Shown in pieces: positions 9,306-18,440 of a stretch of 64,000 nucleotides of DNA. The translations under genes were made by a program, and so were the position numbers. Source of the stretch: Dyadobacter sp. UC 10. GTDB lineage: Bacteria > Bacteroidota > Bacteroidia > Cytophagales > Spirosomataceae. Position 1 is the first letter of the stretch; every line of letters begins with the position of its first letter. Below the pieces are notes generated by a model. It did not search any database. It saw only the letters and a list, made by a program, of their open reading frames with translations, and was not told the origin of the DNA. Where the stretch lies: the NCBI RefSeq assembly GCF_008369915.1, contig NZ_VSRN01000001.1:5700501-5764500 (forward strand). Direction: 5' to 3'.

Positions 9306-10892
9306 ATGAAAAGTCATATTAAAATAGCAATACTGCTCCTGCTGACAGGAATGTTTTCCTGCAAGGACAATCTGGAAGAATCGCCTTATTCGTCTCTGAG
9401 CAAGGAGGTTGTTTTCAAAGATGAAGACGGGCTCAATCAGGCGACCATAGGTGTTTACCATGCCTACACAGCCCCGGATTTCGGTGATATTTCCAATCGC
9501 TTTTCGCTCACAGAAACCGGCCACAGATATGCTACTGCCGGCATTTTGGGTTCCGGAGCAGATCCTTATTACCGTTTCGGGCACAATGCTACGTCGCCCG
9601 CATTTGAATCGGTATGGAGCCGGTTCTACAAGATTATTTTTAGAGCTAATGTGGTGATCGCCAATGCGACGATGGCGGTGCCGGGCGAAGAGGAAGAGGC
9701 AGACCCCTACATTGCTGAGGCGCGCGTGCTCAGGGCTTATGCGTATTTCAATCTGGTCAGACTGTTTGGCGGCGTGCCGTTGATCCTGGATGAGATCAAC
9801 TCGCTCGAAGGCGAAGACCTGATCTTCGCGCCGCGATCTACTGATGCGGAGGTTTATGAAGCGATCATCGCCGACCTGACATTTGCTGAAACCAGGCTTC
9901 CCGATTCCAGGGGAGGAGCTGAGCTGGGCCGCGTTTCGGCCGGGACGGTGAAGGCGCTGTTGGGAAAAGTTTATCTGACAATGGCGGGGAAACCGCTCAA
10001 CAGGACCGAGAACTATCAGAAGGCAGTGGATATGTTCAGCCAGCTGGTAGGTCCGGTGAACGAGGAGAAATATGATTTTGAGCTCCTGCCTGATTTTTCA
10101 GAAGTGTTTTCTCTGGAAAATGAAAGAAACCGTGAGATAGTACTTTCGTTCGGGTACTTTATCAATTCGTCCCAACCGAACGGAAGTATTCTGCCGTTTA
10201 ATCTCTTTCCTTCCGGGTTGGTCAATGGAGATGAGCAAACGAACTACGGCTTGCTGTACAGTTTCTATCAGCTTTATGAAAAAACGGACGTGAGAAGAGA
10301 CTTTACACTCGTGCCAAGGTATGTTTTTCAGGGAACCGCGCGGGCAAACGCCCAGCCTGGCGACAGCATTATTTACAATCCTACTATTGGAAACTACATG
10401 ATCAAACGTACCAATACATCCTTTGCACACGACGATTTCAAATATGGAATTGCCTATGGAAAGCTGGCACGTGTGCCCCGCCCCGCCGGCGCAGCGGTGC
10501 AGGGATATAGCACAGATATGATCGAAATGCGTTTTCCGGACGTGATTTTGAGCCTGGCCGAAGCGCTGAACGAAACCGGGAAAACAGCAGAAGCTCTGCT
10601 ATTGGTAAACCGCATACGGGCGCGTGCAAAAGCCACCGCATACAAGACAGCCACCGTCGCCGACCTGCGCGCGGCAATCCGCAAAGAGCGCCGACTGGAA
10701 CTGACCGGCGAGTTCAATACTGTTTTTGATATCCGCCGCTGGGGTACATTGAAGGAAGAGATCGCCGCCATGAGCGAAGATCAGATTGTCGACAATATAT
10801 TGCTGCCTTATTCGGAAAGGCTGGAAATTTACCCGATCCCACAATCTCAGATTGACGGCAACCCGAATTTGGTACAGAACCAGGGTTGGTAA
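9306..10892 (+). CDS. SusD/RagB-type surface lipoprotein (pair 1)
   Basis: A 528-aa nutrient-binding lipoprotein that should cap the SusC barrel encoded 15 bp upstream. The signal peptide ends in a lipobox with Cys at residue 19 (GMFSC). The N-terminal SusD-like segment (EESPYSSLSKEVVFKDEDGLNQATIGVYHAY) and TPR-like helices (AEARVLRAYAYFNLVRLFGGVPLI) are typical, as is the C-terminal RagB part (AIRKERRLELTGEFNTVFDIRRWG) and the ending NPNLVQNQGW. No degradative enzyme follows, so the substrate cannot be inferred. Transcription ends at the hairpin at 10915-10952. Confidence 0.93.
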   Translation: MKSHIKIAILLLLTGMFSCKDNLEESPYSSLSKEVVFKDEDGLNQATIGVYHAYTAPDFGDISNRFSLTETGHRYATAGILGSGADPYYRFGHNATSPAFESVWSRFYKIIFRANVVIANATMAVPGEEEEADPYIAEARVLRAYAYFNLVRLFGGVPLILDEINSLEGEDLIFAPRSTDAEVYEAIIADLTFAETRLPDSRGGAELGRVSAGTVKALLGKVYLTMAGKPLNRTENYQKAVDMFSQLVGPVNEEKYDFELLPDFSEVFSLENERNREIVLSFGYFINSSQPNGSILPFNLFPSGLVNGDEQTNYGLLYSFYQLYEKTDVRRDFTLVPRYVFQGTARANAQPGDSIIYNPTIGNYMIKRTNTSFAHDDFKYGIAYGKLARVPRPAGAAVQGYSTDMIEMRFPDVILSLAEALNETGKTAEALLLVNRIRARAKATAYKTATVADLRAAIRKERRLELTGEFNTVFDIRRWGTLKEEIAAMSEDQIVDNILLPYSERLEIYPIPQSQIDGNPNLVQNQGW

Positions 10893-10914
10893 AATTGGGT
10901 AGTACTGACAAGTC

Positions 10915-10952
10915 AAAACGCCGGGCTTCCAATCAGGGAGCCCGGCGTTTTT
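10915..10952. terminator. Rho-independent terminator between convergent genes
   Basis: A 12-bp perfect GC-rich stem (10916-10927 with 10939-10950), extended inside by further pairs and followed by T5. A-rich flanks on the left make it usable by the minus-strand gene ending at 10963 as well. Confidence 0.9.
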
Positions 10953-10962
10953 GTGAGGTGTA

Positions 10963-12795
10963 TTATCTGGAAATCAGGAGTTTGGTCGCTGCTTTTTCCC
11001 CTTTATTCAACAGTATCGTATAGAGTCCGCTTTTGAGAGAACTGATATCAATAACATTAGAAGAAGATTTGATTAATCGAAATTCTTTTCCAGCGCTATC
11101 AATGAAAATGAAGCTCTCCGGTTTGTTAGAATCACTTTTAACAATTACTTCATTAACTGCCGGATTGGGGTACACTGCAATCTTGTCCGTAAAGTCATTT
11201 ACCAAAATGCTCCTGATAACGCTGTATGCGAAAGTGCTGTCGGAATCCACCATTTTTAGCCGATAGTATGTTCTTCCACTACAGGCATCTGCATCAATGA
11301 ACTCGTATGACAATGTAGAATCAGACGTTGAGCCAGCCGGTAGGGTGCCGATTGTTGCCCACGCTCTCGCATCCATACTTTTTTGAATATCGAAGTGGTG
11401 GGAATTTTGCTCAAAGCTGGTCTTCCATTTCAGCATTATTCCTGCGTCGATTTTGTGAAGATCGAAGCTTTGTAACTTAACAGGCAGGGTTGCGTCATTC
11501 AGATATCGAACGAGTGAAATATCGTAATCATTTCCAATCTTAGAATAGCCGCCGACCACCACTTTGCCGTTTTTTTGTAAAAGCACGAACGATGCATAAT
11601 CGAGATTCCCGCCGACGTCTGTCAAAACTTTTCCACCAATTCCGAATGTGTTGTCGAGAGATCCATTCTGCAAGTATCTCGCGAGCGAGAAGTCAACGGT
11701 TGTACCATTGTTTATCGCGCTGAATCCGGCCGCCAAAATCTTTTGATCAGCTTGAAGGATCATTGCATAACCTTCGTCATCCGTGTTATCGAATGAAGTT
11801 ATTACGATTCCACCATTTCCAAACGTGTTGTCAAGATCACCTTCAGAGCTGTATCTCGCCAATATGAAGTCTGGATAGCTGTATTTTTTTGTTCTTGTCC
11901 GGCCGAGCACTACAATCTTATTATCTGCCTGAATACCTATCGACGTTGCAACATCATCTTCTCCAATTCTTGTAGTGACGATACCTTCTTCGCCAAAAGT
12001 CGGATCCTGTAAACCACCTGTGCCGAATCTGATTAAAGCAATTTGGTTGAATGATTTTTGAGTGATTTCATCAAACACTTCTGAGAAGCCAGCTGCGACA
12101 ATTTTTCCGTCACCTTGCTCAGCGATAGCGCGGACTGACTGCCAAAGTCCCAATTGCCCAACACTAATGACAGATACGCCGTTGTTTCCGAACCCAGTGT
12201 CAATTGAACCGTCAGCGTTGTATTGAGCGATCGCAAAATTGATATCGAAATTGGCAGCATCATCTGAATAGCCAGCTAAGACTATCTTGCCATTCGGGCG
12301 TACTATAATAGCATTAGCTTTTTCACTATTACCATCAAAGTCCGAAGTAACGATGCCGCTTATACCAAATGTTAGATCCCTAAATCCCTCGCTGGTATAT
12401 CTGACCATTGCGAAATCATAACTGGCGCCATTCCATGAATAACCGGCAGCAATTATTTTTCCGTCAGGTTGTAGCGCAGCAGCAGTGGCAAGAGCTTCAT
12501 TGGGGCCGATAATAGTTTTTACAATGCCGTTTTCCCCAAAAGTCAAGTCAATCGTGCCATTTGTATTGTACCTTATCACGCTGAAATATCCAGTGTCACT
12601 GAATTCAGAACTGTAACCAACCACAACAATCTTTCCATCAGATTGTACCACAGCCGAATTTGTGCCATTGCTGAAATGGTCAACATCGGTAATTACTTTG
12701 CCGCCATTACCAAAAGTCGGATCCAGCGTACCGGATTGCGCAAGTACTTGTGAGGATATTACCAGAATGCATTGCAAAAGTATAAGTGATCTCAT
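10963..12795 (-). CDS. Secreted delta-60-repeat protein with T9SS sorting domain
   Basis: A 610-aa extracellular protein. The signal peptide is ~1-19 (ISSQVLAQ). Residues ~20-430 carry seven delta-60 repeats, each recognisable by a D-x-T-F-G core (LDPTFGNGG, IDLTFGENG, RDLTFGISG, IDTGFGNNG, QDPTFGEEG, LDNTFGNGG, LDNTFGIGG) and a following DGKI(V/I)(V/A)xG strand, as in a beta-propeller. A fibronectin-like section follows (VKLQSFDLHKIDAGIMLKW). The last ~75 residues are a T9SS type A sorting domain (VYPNPAVNEVIVK). Its role is not known; such proteins are usually surface or secreted. It is single-gene. Confidence 0.88.
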   Translation of the reverse strand: MRSLILLQCILVISSQVLAQSGTLDPTFGNGGKVITDVDHFSNGTNSAVVQSDGKIVVVGYSSEFSDTGYFSVIRYNTNGTIDLTFGENGIVKTIIGPNEALATAAALQPDGKIIAAGYSWNGASYDFAMVRYTSEGFRDLTFGISGIVTSDFDGNSEKANAIIVRPNGKIVLAGYSDDAANFDINFAIAQYNADGSIDTGFGNNGVSVISVGQLGLWQSVRAIAEQGDGKIVAAGFSEVFDEITQKSFNQIALIRFGTGGLQDPTFGEEGIVTTRIGEDDVATSIGIQADNKIVVLGRTRTKKYSYPDFILARYSSEGDLDNTFGNGGIVITSFDNTDDEGYAMILQADQKILAAGFSAINNGTTVDFSLARYLQNGSLDNTFGIGGKVLTDVGGNLDYASFVLLQKNGKVVVGGYSKIGNDYDISLVRYLNDATLPVKLQSFDLHKIDAGIMLKWKTSFEQNSHHFDIQKSMDARAWATIGTLPAGSTSDSTLSYEFIDADACSGRTYYRLKMVDSDSTFAYSVIRSILVNDFTDKIAVYPNPAVNEVIVKSDSNKPESFIFIDSAGKEFRLIKSSSNVIDISSLKSGLYTILLNKGEKAATKLLISR

Positions 12796-13147
12796 AAGAA
12801 ATGATTTTCGTGTAGATCAAAATAGCAGTGTAGCGTCAAAGGTTTGACATTCAGTGTCCCATTCGCCCGTTTCCTTTATTTGTCGGTTTACGTTCTTTGC
12901 TTATTTCAGAAAAGTGCTATGTTTAATCTCAAAGGATTTCGGATAGATACAACGGCAGGGTATACCCACACATTTGCGTGAGCACCCGAAACGATTATGA
13001 ATTTGAGTAGAAAGCCCGCTATAATTAATCAGGCTGGCTTTGAGAATTAGCCTGAGGTGGCCGGATCATTGTATTTGACAAAAATTCAGGAAAGCAATGG
13101 CGGTTTATCCGGTTTATGAACACGGTTTGATTTTAAATGGAAGGTTG
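12796..13147. other. 352-bp intergenic region
   Basis: It lies between the start of the delta-60-repeat gene and the end of the antiporter gene, both on the minus strand, so it should hold the promoter of the former. No coding frame, strong hairpin or repeat was seen. Composition is mixed, with no striking feature. Confidence 0.4.
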
Positions 13148-14761
13148 CTATTCCATATGAAGAAACTGTTGCCTCACTTTCTCCTCTTCCAGATCGAGCT
13201 GTGCAAGGTGCTGACGGATTACCTCTTCTTCGAACATTTCTTGTTTATTGAATTGATGTAAAAGCGTTCTCTTACGTTCGAGAAGCTCTTTGGTAATGGA
13301 TTGATATTTCGTGATATAGTCGTGACCGGTGTCTGTTGTATCGCTTTCTTTTACGTGGTTTAAAAAGCCGATATCGCTTTCAAGCTTATATTTAAGACTT
13401 TGCAGCAGCTCGTTCCTCGGAATCTCGTCTGCATATTGTTCATTAATTATATTTAGAGATTCCTCGGCCAATTTCCTCCTGATCATCACATCCTGCTCCT
13501 GTGAAGGCACCGCATAATCCATTTCCTCAATATTTAACCATTTAATCACAAACGGCAGGGTCAAACCCTGAAAAACCAGTGTGACGAGGATTACGACGAA
13601 TGTGATAAAAAGAATAAGGTTACGCTGCGGAAACGGCTGGCCACCGTGAATCACTAATGGAATGGAAAGCGCGGCGGCCAGGGAAACCACCCCGCGCATT
13701 CCTGTCCATCCGAAAGCAAGCGGGGCACGCCAGCCTGGCCGGCTATCGGCCGTTTTGATAAACTTGCTGATAAAAACAGTAAACAGTGACGCCCCGAGCG
13801 TACTGGCAATGCGGGTCAGGATTACGACCAGGGAAATGATCAGCCCGTAGCCAATCGCGGCAAAGAGGGAAATATTTCCAAGCTGGTTGACGATCACCGG
13901 AAGTTCCAGTCCGATCAGCATGAATACCAGCCCATTTAAAACGAAGCCGACAGTTGCCCACACGTTGAAACCCTGGATCCGGCTGAGATGGCTTAATATG
14001 CTATGGCTGCGTTCGGAAAGAAAAAGCCCGCCTGTAACCACTGCGATCACCCCTGAATAATGGAATTCTTCTGCGGCAATGTACATCGTGTAAGGTGCCA
14101 CGAAAGTAAGAATGGTATCCATGCTGGGCGTTGTAGGCAGCCAGCGGTGGATCGCGTAAAAGATCAGCGCGACACCCATCCCGATCGCAAATCCCATCAC
14201 GATCACCAGGAAAAAGTTAGAAACAGCATCCGATAAAATGAAAGTCCCGGATATGACGGCGGTAAGCGCAAAGCGGAACACAATTAAACTGGAAGCGTCG
14301 TTCAGCAGGCTTTCACCTTCCGCAATAGTGATAAGTCGCTTAGAAACTTTTAAATCCTTAAGGATTGAAGTGGCCGCCACCGCGTCGGGAGGTGAGATGA
14401 TACCGCCCAGCAAAAAGCCCAGTGCAAGCGTAAACCCTGGAATTAAAGCGTTGGAAACGAACGCAATCACACAGGAAGTTAAAATGACGATACCAAAAGC
14501 GAAGGAACCAATTATCCGCCGCCACTTCCAGAAATCCTTCCAGGAGGTTTGCCAGGCTGCCTCAAAAAGCAGCGGGGGCAGGAAGATCAGAAAAATCAGT
14601 TCAGGGTCAATCTCTATTGTAGGTATTCCTGGTATGAAGCCTAATAAAAGACCACCAAGTACCAGCACAATAGGGTAGGAAACCTTGATCCGCTGGGCGA
14701 GCATTACCAGGAATAAGATAATGACGATCAGGGAGATATAAAAAATAATGTTGTTGTGCAT
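13148..14761 (-). CDS. Na+/H+ antiporter, CPA1 (NhaP/NHE-like) family
   Basis: A 537-aa inner-membrane cation/proton exchanger for pH and sodium homeostasis. About 12 hydrophobic segments span residues ~5-420. CPA1 signatures are present: PPDAVAATSIL, AEGESLLNDASSLIVF (the conserved acidic Glu-Asp region) and FGWTGMRGVVSLAAALSIP. A ~115-residue charged cytosolic tail (EEMDYAVPSQEQD onward, predicted helical or coiled-coil) follows and may be regulatory. Its start lies 3 bp after the stop of the P450 gene, so the two form a tight operon with the antiporter second. The transported ion is not proven by sequence. Confidence 0.9.
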   Translation of the reverse strand: MHNNIIFYISLIVIILFLVMLAQRIKVSYPIVLVLGGLLLGFIPGIPTIEIDPELIFLIFLPPLLFEAAWQTSWKDFWKWRRIIGSFAFGIVILTSCVIAFVSNALIPGFTLALGFLLGGIISPPDAVAATSILKDLKVSKRLITIAEGESLLNDASSLIVFRFALTAVISGTFILSDAVSNFFLVIVMGFAIGMGVALIFYAIHRWLPTTPSMDTILTFVAPYTMYIAAEEFHYSGVIAVVTGGLFLSERSHSILSHLSRIQGFNVWATVGFVLNGLVFMLIGLELPVIVNQLGNISLFAAIGYGLIISLVVILTRIASTLGASLFTVFISKFIKTADSRPGWRAPLAFGWTGMRGVVSLAAALSIPLVIHGGQPFPQRNLILFITFVVILVTLVFQGLTLPFVIKWLNIEEMDYAVPSQEQDVMIRRKLAEESLNIINEQYADEIPRNELLQSLKYKLESDIGFLNHVKESDTTDTGHDYITKYQSITKELLERKRTLLHQFNKQEMFEEEVIRQHLAQLDLEEEKVRQQFLHME

Positions 14762-14764
14762 AGG

Positions 14765-16090
14765 TTATTTTACAAATAATTTGATACCGTTGGTCGATTT
14801 CAGCACGATCTGCGGGTGCATTCCAATTTCGTGGGCAGGGTCGTTTTCGAATGTGAACCTTTTGAGCAAGGCGGAAAGGATCAGCTGCATTTCCATCATC
14901 GCAAATTGCAGCCCTATGCATATCCTGGGGCCCGCGCCGAAAGGGAGATAGTTGAATTTGGCCCGGTTCTTCACATTTTCAGCACTAAAATGATCCGGAT
15001 TAAAAACCAGCGGATTCTCCCACAGCTGCGGGTTACGGTGCAACTCAAAAACGGACATGAAGACAGAAGTACCTTTGGGGATATGGTAACCTTCGATATC
15101 ATTGTCAACAATTGCCTCCCGTGTCATCGTCCAGGCAGGCGGATATAACCGCAATCCTTCTTCCACAACCTGCCTGGTGTAAGGCATGCGCATAAGTTGC
15201 TCAAATGTGGGCACGGTCTCAAATTGCTTACTTTCCTGCCGTATCCGCGCAACCATTTCCGGCTGTCGGGCCAGTTCCCACAGCAGCCAGCTCAATGCAG
15301 TTGCCGAAGTTTCATGTCCGGCAGCAAACATGGTAATCGCCTCGTCCCTGATCTGAAGGTCATTCATCCGGGCTCCGGTTTCTTCATCAATACTATCCAG
15401 CAGCAGTTGCAGCAGGTCATTTGGCGCTTCCCCGGAGAGGCGGCGGTGCTCGATAAAATCAAAAATGAGCTTATTGAAGTATTTAAGGTCGGTTCTGAAT
15501 TGCCTGTCTTCCCCATTGATCGCCATTAAAGGCAGCCTGTAAGGTCGGCGCACGCGGGTAACGAGGTATTTTTGCGTACGCGTTACCTGTTTGAATATCT
15601 GCGCCTTATCCTCATTGGTCATATTGCCGAACAATGTTTTGAGGGCGATATCCGAGGTAATGCTCATCATTTTAGCGTCAATATCAATCGCGGCTTTGCC
15701 CCGATATTGCTCCATTTCGTCCAGGAAACCCCGGGTAAGCCCGCCCATCGTCAGGAACAATTCCTGCAAACGCTCCCGATGGAACGCGGGTTGTACAAGC
15801 CGGCGCTGACGCAGCCAGAAGTCGCCCTCGCTGGTCACAAGCCCATTTCCAAGTACTGGCTGCAACATTTTGGATGAGCTGCCCTTCTTGAAATTTTTGC
15901 TATGCTGCTGTAATACATGCCTGAAAAAACCTGGCTCGCGACTGATCACAAATTCACGGAACAGCCTGATTTTGAAAGTATCCCCGCAGGTATCAAAGCC
16001 CTGTTTAAGAAAATGGAGCGGGTCGCGCGCAAATTTGATCGCACCGATCAAACTGAAACTGGCAATCCGGAATTCTGGTATTGGGCGCAT
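14765..16090 (-). CDS. Cytochrome P450
   Basis: A 441-aa haem monooxygenase with all core P450 motifs: I-helix oxygen-activation motif AGHETSATALSW (~255), K-helix ExxR in EEGLRLYPPAW (~310), and the haem loop FGAGPRICIGLQFA (~384, with the axial Cys). No N-terminal anchor is evident after the chosen start, so it is probably soluble. The frame extends upstream to an ATG at 16147, but MRPIPEFRIAS at 16090 matches the expected start of the substrate-access region. No ferredoxin or reductase gene is adjacent, so redox partners lie elsewhere. It is co-transcribed with the antiporter gene 3 bp downstream. Substrate unknown. Confidence 0.92.
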   Translation of the reverse strand: MRPIPEFRIASFSLIGAIKFARDPLHFLKQGFDTCGDTFKIRLFREFVISREPGFFRHVLQQHSKNFKKGSSSKMLQPVLGNGLVTSEGDFWLRQRRLVQPAFHRERLQELFLTMGGLTRGFLDEMEQYRGKAAIDIDAKMMSITSDIALKTLFGNMTNEDKAQIFKQVTRTQKYLVTRVRRPYRLPLMAINGEDRQFRTDLKYFNKLIFDFIEHRRLSGEAPNDLLQLLLDSIDEETGARMNDLQIRDEAITMFAAGHETSATALSWLLWELARQPEMVARIRQESKQFETVPTFEQLMRMPYTRQVVEEGLRLYPPAWTMTREAIVDNDIEGYHIPKGTSVFMSVFELHRNPQLWENPLVFNPDHFSAENVKNRAKFNYLPFGAGPRICIGLQFAMMEMQLILSALLKRFTFENDPAHEIGMHPQIVLKSTNGIKLFVK

Positions 16091-16136
16091 GCTTCCCGGT
16101 ATGTTTAAGACAGGTACAATTAAACCATTTGCAAAC

Positions 16137-16165
16137 AAAAAAACCACCCGGTTGAAGGATGGTTT
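16137..16165 (-). terminator. Rho-independent terminator after dps
   Basis: Read on the minus strand, a 9-bp stem (16157-16165 with 16141-16149, one G-U pair) with a 7-nt loop is followed by a T-run. It sits just past the Dps stop codon at 16189. Confidence 0.75.
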
Positions 16166-16188
16166 TGATAAAAATTAAGCTGTTGCGG

Positions 16189-16668
16189 TTATTTTTTGTT
16201 TGCGAAGGAACGCAGCATCCAGGTATTCTTTTCTTTAAACTGCATAAAACGGTTGACCATATCATTGGAACCATCGTCGCTGGCCTGCGAAGTAGCTTCC
16301 AGCAGCTCGCGTTCCAGCCCGATCAGCGTCGCCATATCTTCCAGGATCGCATCCACCATATCGAGATCTTTCATCCCGATGGTATCAATTTCCTTGATCT
16401 TTGATTCACTGATGTAGTCCGCAAAACGGCTGTGCGGCGGCTTTCCGAGTGTCAGCACTCTTTCTGCGATTTCATCGATCGTGAGTTGGGCATTGGTATA
16501 GAGCTCTTCGAATTTGACATGAAGGGTGAAAAAGTTCTGGCCTTTGACATTCCAGTGGCAGCCCCTCAGTTTTTGGTAGTGAATGTGATAGTTAGCTAAA
16601 TAGTCGTTCAATAAATCTACAACAGGTTTCACTTCCTGTTCGTTGAGGCTGATTGTTTTGGCATCCAT
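16189..16668 (-). CDS. dps: Dps-family ferritin-like DNA-protection protein
   Basis: A 159-aa miniferritin that oxidises Fe(II) with peroxide and stores iron in a dodecamer, protecting DNA during oxidative stress or starvation. The Dps signature is intact with the canonical spacing: His38, His50, Asp65 and Glu69 of the ferroxidase site in CHWNVKGQNFFTLH and QLTIDEIAER. The frame runs upstream to 16740, but the ATG at 16668 gives the normal family length and N-terminus. It is a single gene with its own terminator. I could not assign an OxyR-type operator upstream. Confidence 0.93.
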   Translation of the reverse strand: MDAKTISLNEQEVKPVVDLLNDYLANYHIHYQKLRGCHWNVKGQNFFTLHVKFEELYTNAQLTIDEIAERVLTLGKPPHSRFADYISESKIKEIDTIGMKDLDMVDAILEDMATLIGLERELLEATSQASDDGSNDMVNRFMQFKEKNTWMLRSFANKK

Positions 16669-16886
16669 AATAATTGCTTGGAATAATTGAAAATCGTGTT
16701 TCTGTTTTAATTGATCAACAAAATCGTACCAATATATCATACTTTCAAATGCTATACGTTAATCTCCTCGAAAACTGACAAAGTATCGCAAAACGGGCTC
16801 TCGCATCTGCCACAAAACCGGTAAAAAATCCGTTTCCGGCACGATACTTTACGGTTGTTTACTCAAATCCACTAATTACTGAAACC

Positions 16887-17567
16887 ATGTTGATCGCGAA
16901 GTTGAAAGGAAATTTTTTAGGAGTAATGCTACTGATTTGTTTGTATTCGTCCGCCGTGCAGGCACAGACCAAAGAGGAGGAGAAAATCAAAGCGGCCACG
17001 ACGGTATTGAATGATTTTAATGAAATGCAGGAAAATATCCCCGCACAGCTCCTTAACATTTCAAAAGGGGTGATCATCATTCCAAAAATGATCAATGCCG
17101 GCTTAATGCTCGGCGGTAAGTACGGGCGGGGACTCGCAATGGTCAAAAAAGAGAATGGGGAATGGAGCGACCCGGTTTTTATCACGATCACCGGCGGTAG
17201 CATCGGCCCGCAGATCGGCGTGCAGGCGGTTGATCTGGTGCTGGTTTTCAAAAGCAGCAAAACGCTGATGGAAATCGGAAAAGGTAGCTTCACGCTTGGC
17301 GGAGATCTGTCTGTCGCGGCAGGGCCCATGGGACGAAGTTCTTCCGCACAAACCGACTACAAACTCGAAGCAGAAGTCTATTCCTATTCAAGAAGCAAAG
17401 GATTATTTGCGGGGATTACGTTGAATGGAGCTGCGCTGGCAATTGACAATAAGGCCAATAACGATTTTTACGACAACTGGGCCGACGCTAATACCACATT
17501 CAAAAGCTCGAATGTTTCATCGAAACCAGTCGATGACCTGCGGGCAAGATTAGACGAATTTAACTAA
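16887..17567 (+). CDS. SYLF (Ysc84-like) lipid-binding domain protein, exported
   Basis: A 226-aa protein with a signal peptide (~1-27, ending SSAVQAQ) and one SYLF/Ysc84 domain: the conserved run LLNISKGVIIIPKMINAG at ~53-70, GGKYGRGLAMVK, then beta-rich sequence through AAGPMGRSSSAQTD and the YSYSRSKGLFAGITLNGA signature. Eukaryotic relatives bind phosphoinositides; in bacteria it is a periplasmic or surface protein of unclear function. It is followed after 9 bp by a KTSC gene on the same strand, so they probably share a transcript. Confidence 0.88.
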   Translation: MLIAKLKGNFLGVMLLICLYSSAVQAQTKEEEKIKAATTVLNDFNEMQENIPAQLLNISKGVIIIPKMINAGLMLGGKYGRGLAMVKKENGEWSDPVFITITGGSIGPQIGVQAVDLVLVFKSSKTLMEIGKGSFTLGGDLSVAAGPMGRSSSAQTDYKLEAEVYSYSRSKGLFAGITLNGAALAIDNKANNDFYDNWADANTTFKSSNVSSKPVDDLRARLDEFN

Positions 17568-17576
17568 TACCGCGCG

Positions 17577-17774
17577 ATGCCATCCTCAGTAGTTTCAAAA
17601 TTCATTTATGACGGGGACACTGAAACGTTACGCGTAATCTACGTGTCGGGGATGGTTTATGACTACAAAAAAGTGCCTTTGGAAGTATACCAGGCCATGA
17701 AAGCCTCGTTTTCCAAGGGCACTTTTTTGAATAGGTACGTGAAGGGGAATTTTGAGTTTGAGAAGGTGGGTTGA
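17577..17774 (+). CDS. KTSC domain protein, 65 aa
   Basis: A small protein consisting of one KTSC domain: beta-strands SVVSKFIYDGDTETLRVIYV, the turn GMVYDYKKVPLEVYQAM, and the terminal GTFLNRYVKGNFEFEKV that gives the family its name (variant NRYVKG here). The domain is often fused to or next to nucleic-acid enzymes, but its function is not established. It starts 9 bp after the SYLF gene stop. A purine-rich tandem repeat begins right after its stop codon. Confidence 0.8.
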   Translation: MPSSVVSKFIYDGDTETLRVIYVSGMVYDYKKVPLEVYQAMKASFSKGTFLNRYVKGNFEFEKVG

Positions 17775-17775
17775 G

Positions 17776-17836
17776 GGAGGATGGAGGAAGGGAGAATGGA
17801 GGAAGGGAGAATGGAGGAAGGAGGAAGGAAGGAAAT
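17776..17836 (+). repeat. Purine-only 15-bp tandem repeat
   Basis: Three copies of a 15-bp unit (17776-17790, 17791-17805, 17806-17820; first copy one base different) of consensus GGGAGAATGGAGGAA, followed by a degenerate GGA-rich tail. The plus strand is almost wholly purine apart from one T per unit. Confidence 0.85.
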
Positions 17837-17883
17837 AGTGACAAAAGGATGGGAGCTAACCTGAAAGACTTATAATGCTGAGT

Positions 17884-18061
17884 GCACCAGGCCGCCGGGC
17901 GGTCGAAGCGCGCTACCAAGAGCGCATGATGTAGCGTGGTCGCTTGCCCTTCGACTCCGCCCAGGGTGACAAAGCATGAAGAACTAGGCTTGCTGTACCG
18001 AAGTTGTCCTGATGAACGCACCGGGCCGCCGGGCGGTCGAAGCAAACATGCACCACGCTAC
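17884..18061. repeat. Composite intergenic repeat, direct and inverted copies
   Basis: A 26-bp GC-rich sequence occurs twice in the same orientation (17884-17909 and 18018-18043) with one mismatch, each with an internal CCGCCGGGCGG near-palindrome. A 9-bp inverted pair lies at 17931-17939 and 18053-18061. The stretch between resembles REP-like intergenic repeats of Bacteroidota. It fills the gap between KTSC and the minus-strand gene ending at 18072. Confidence 0.6.
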
Positions 18062-18071
18062 CGGCCAAGCG

Positions 18072-18440
18072 TCACGCAAAAAAACTAACCCTTTCCAGCA
18101 CACCTGGCTTCCAGCTTGCATCTCTCCGTCTCAATGCCCGCGAAACGGTCAGAACCTCTTGCAAACGTTTTTGCTGGTCGCTCTCGGGATCCTGGCTATG
18201 GAAATACTGACCGATCATTTCAAATTCGAAGGTATCGGTTTTGGAATCATAGATACCGATTGGTACGCGGTTGCCATCTTTCATTTGGGTGCCCAGCACA
18301 TACTGCGCCTCTTCCTCCGATGAGCAGCCCACGTGCTGATACTGGCCTTTCAGCGTATATAGTACCGAGTAACGGTTTGTCGAAAATTCGTCTCTTTGCG
18401 CTTTCTTGTTCTTTCTGAGGGGATTCTGTAATTGTATCAT
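18072..18440 (-). CDS. Hypothetical protein, 122 aa
   Basis: Not recognised. A basic N-terminus (MIQLQNPLRKNKKAQRDEF) precedes a segment with a plausible small alpha/beta fold (RYSVLYTLKGQYQHVGCSSEEEAQYVLGTQ) and a basic C-terminal tail. There is no signal peptide or membrane helix. It starts at an ATG and has no operon partner. Codon usage resembles neighbouring core genes rather than the AT-rich island that starts beyond it. Confidence 0.55.
   Translation of the reverse strand: MIQLQNPLRKNKKAQRDEFSTNRYSVLYTLKGQYQHVGCSSEEEAQYVLGTQMKDGNRVPIGIYDSKTDTFEFEMIGQYFHSQDPESDQQKRLQEVLTVSRALRRRDASWKPGVLERVSFFA

Noticed and set aside
17884..18061. Possible tRNA or small structured RNA
   Set aside because: No cloverleaf, T-loop or anticodon arm could be drawn; better explained as REP-like repeats.
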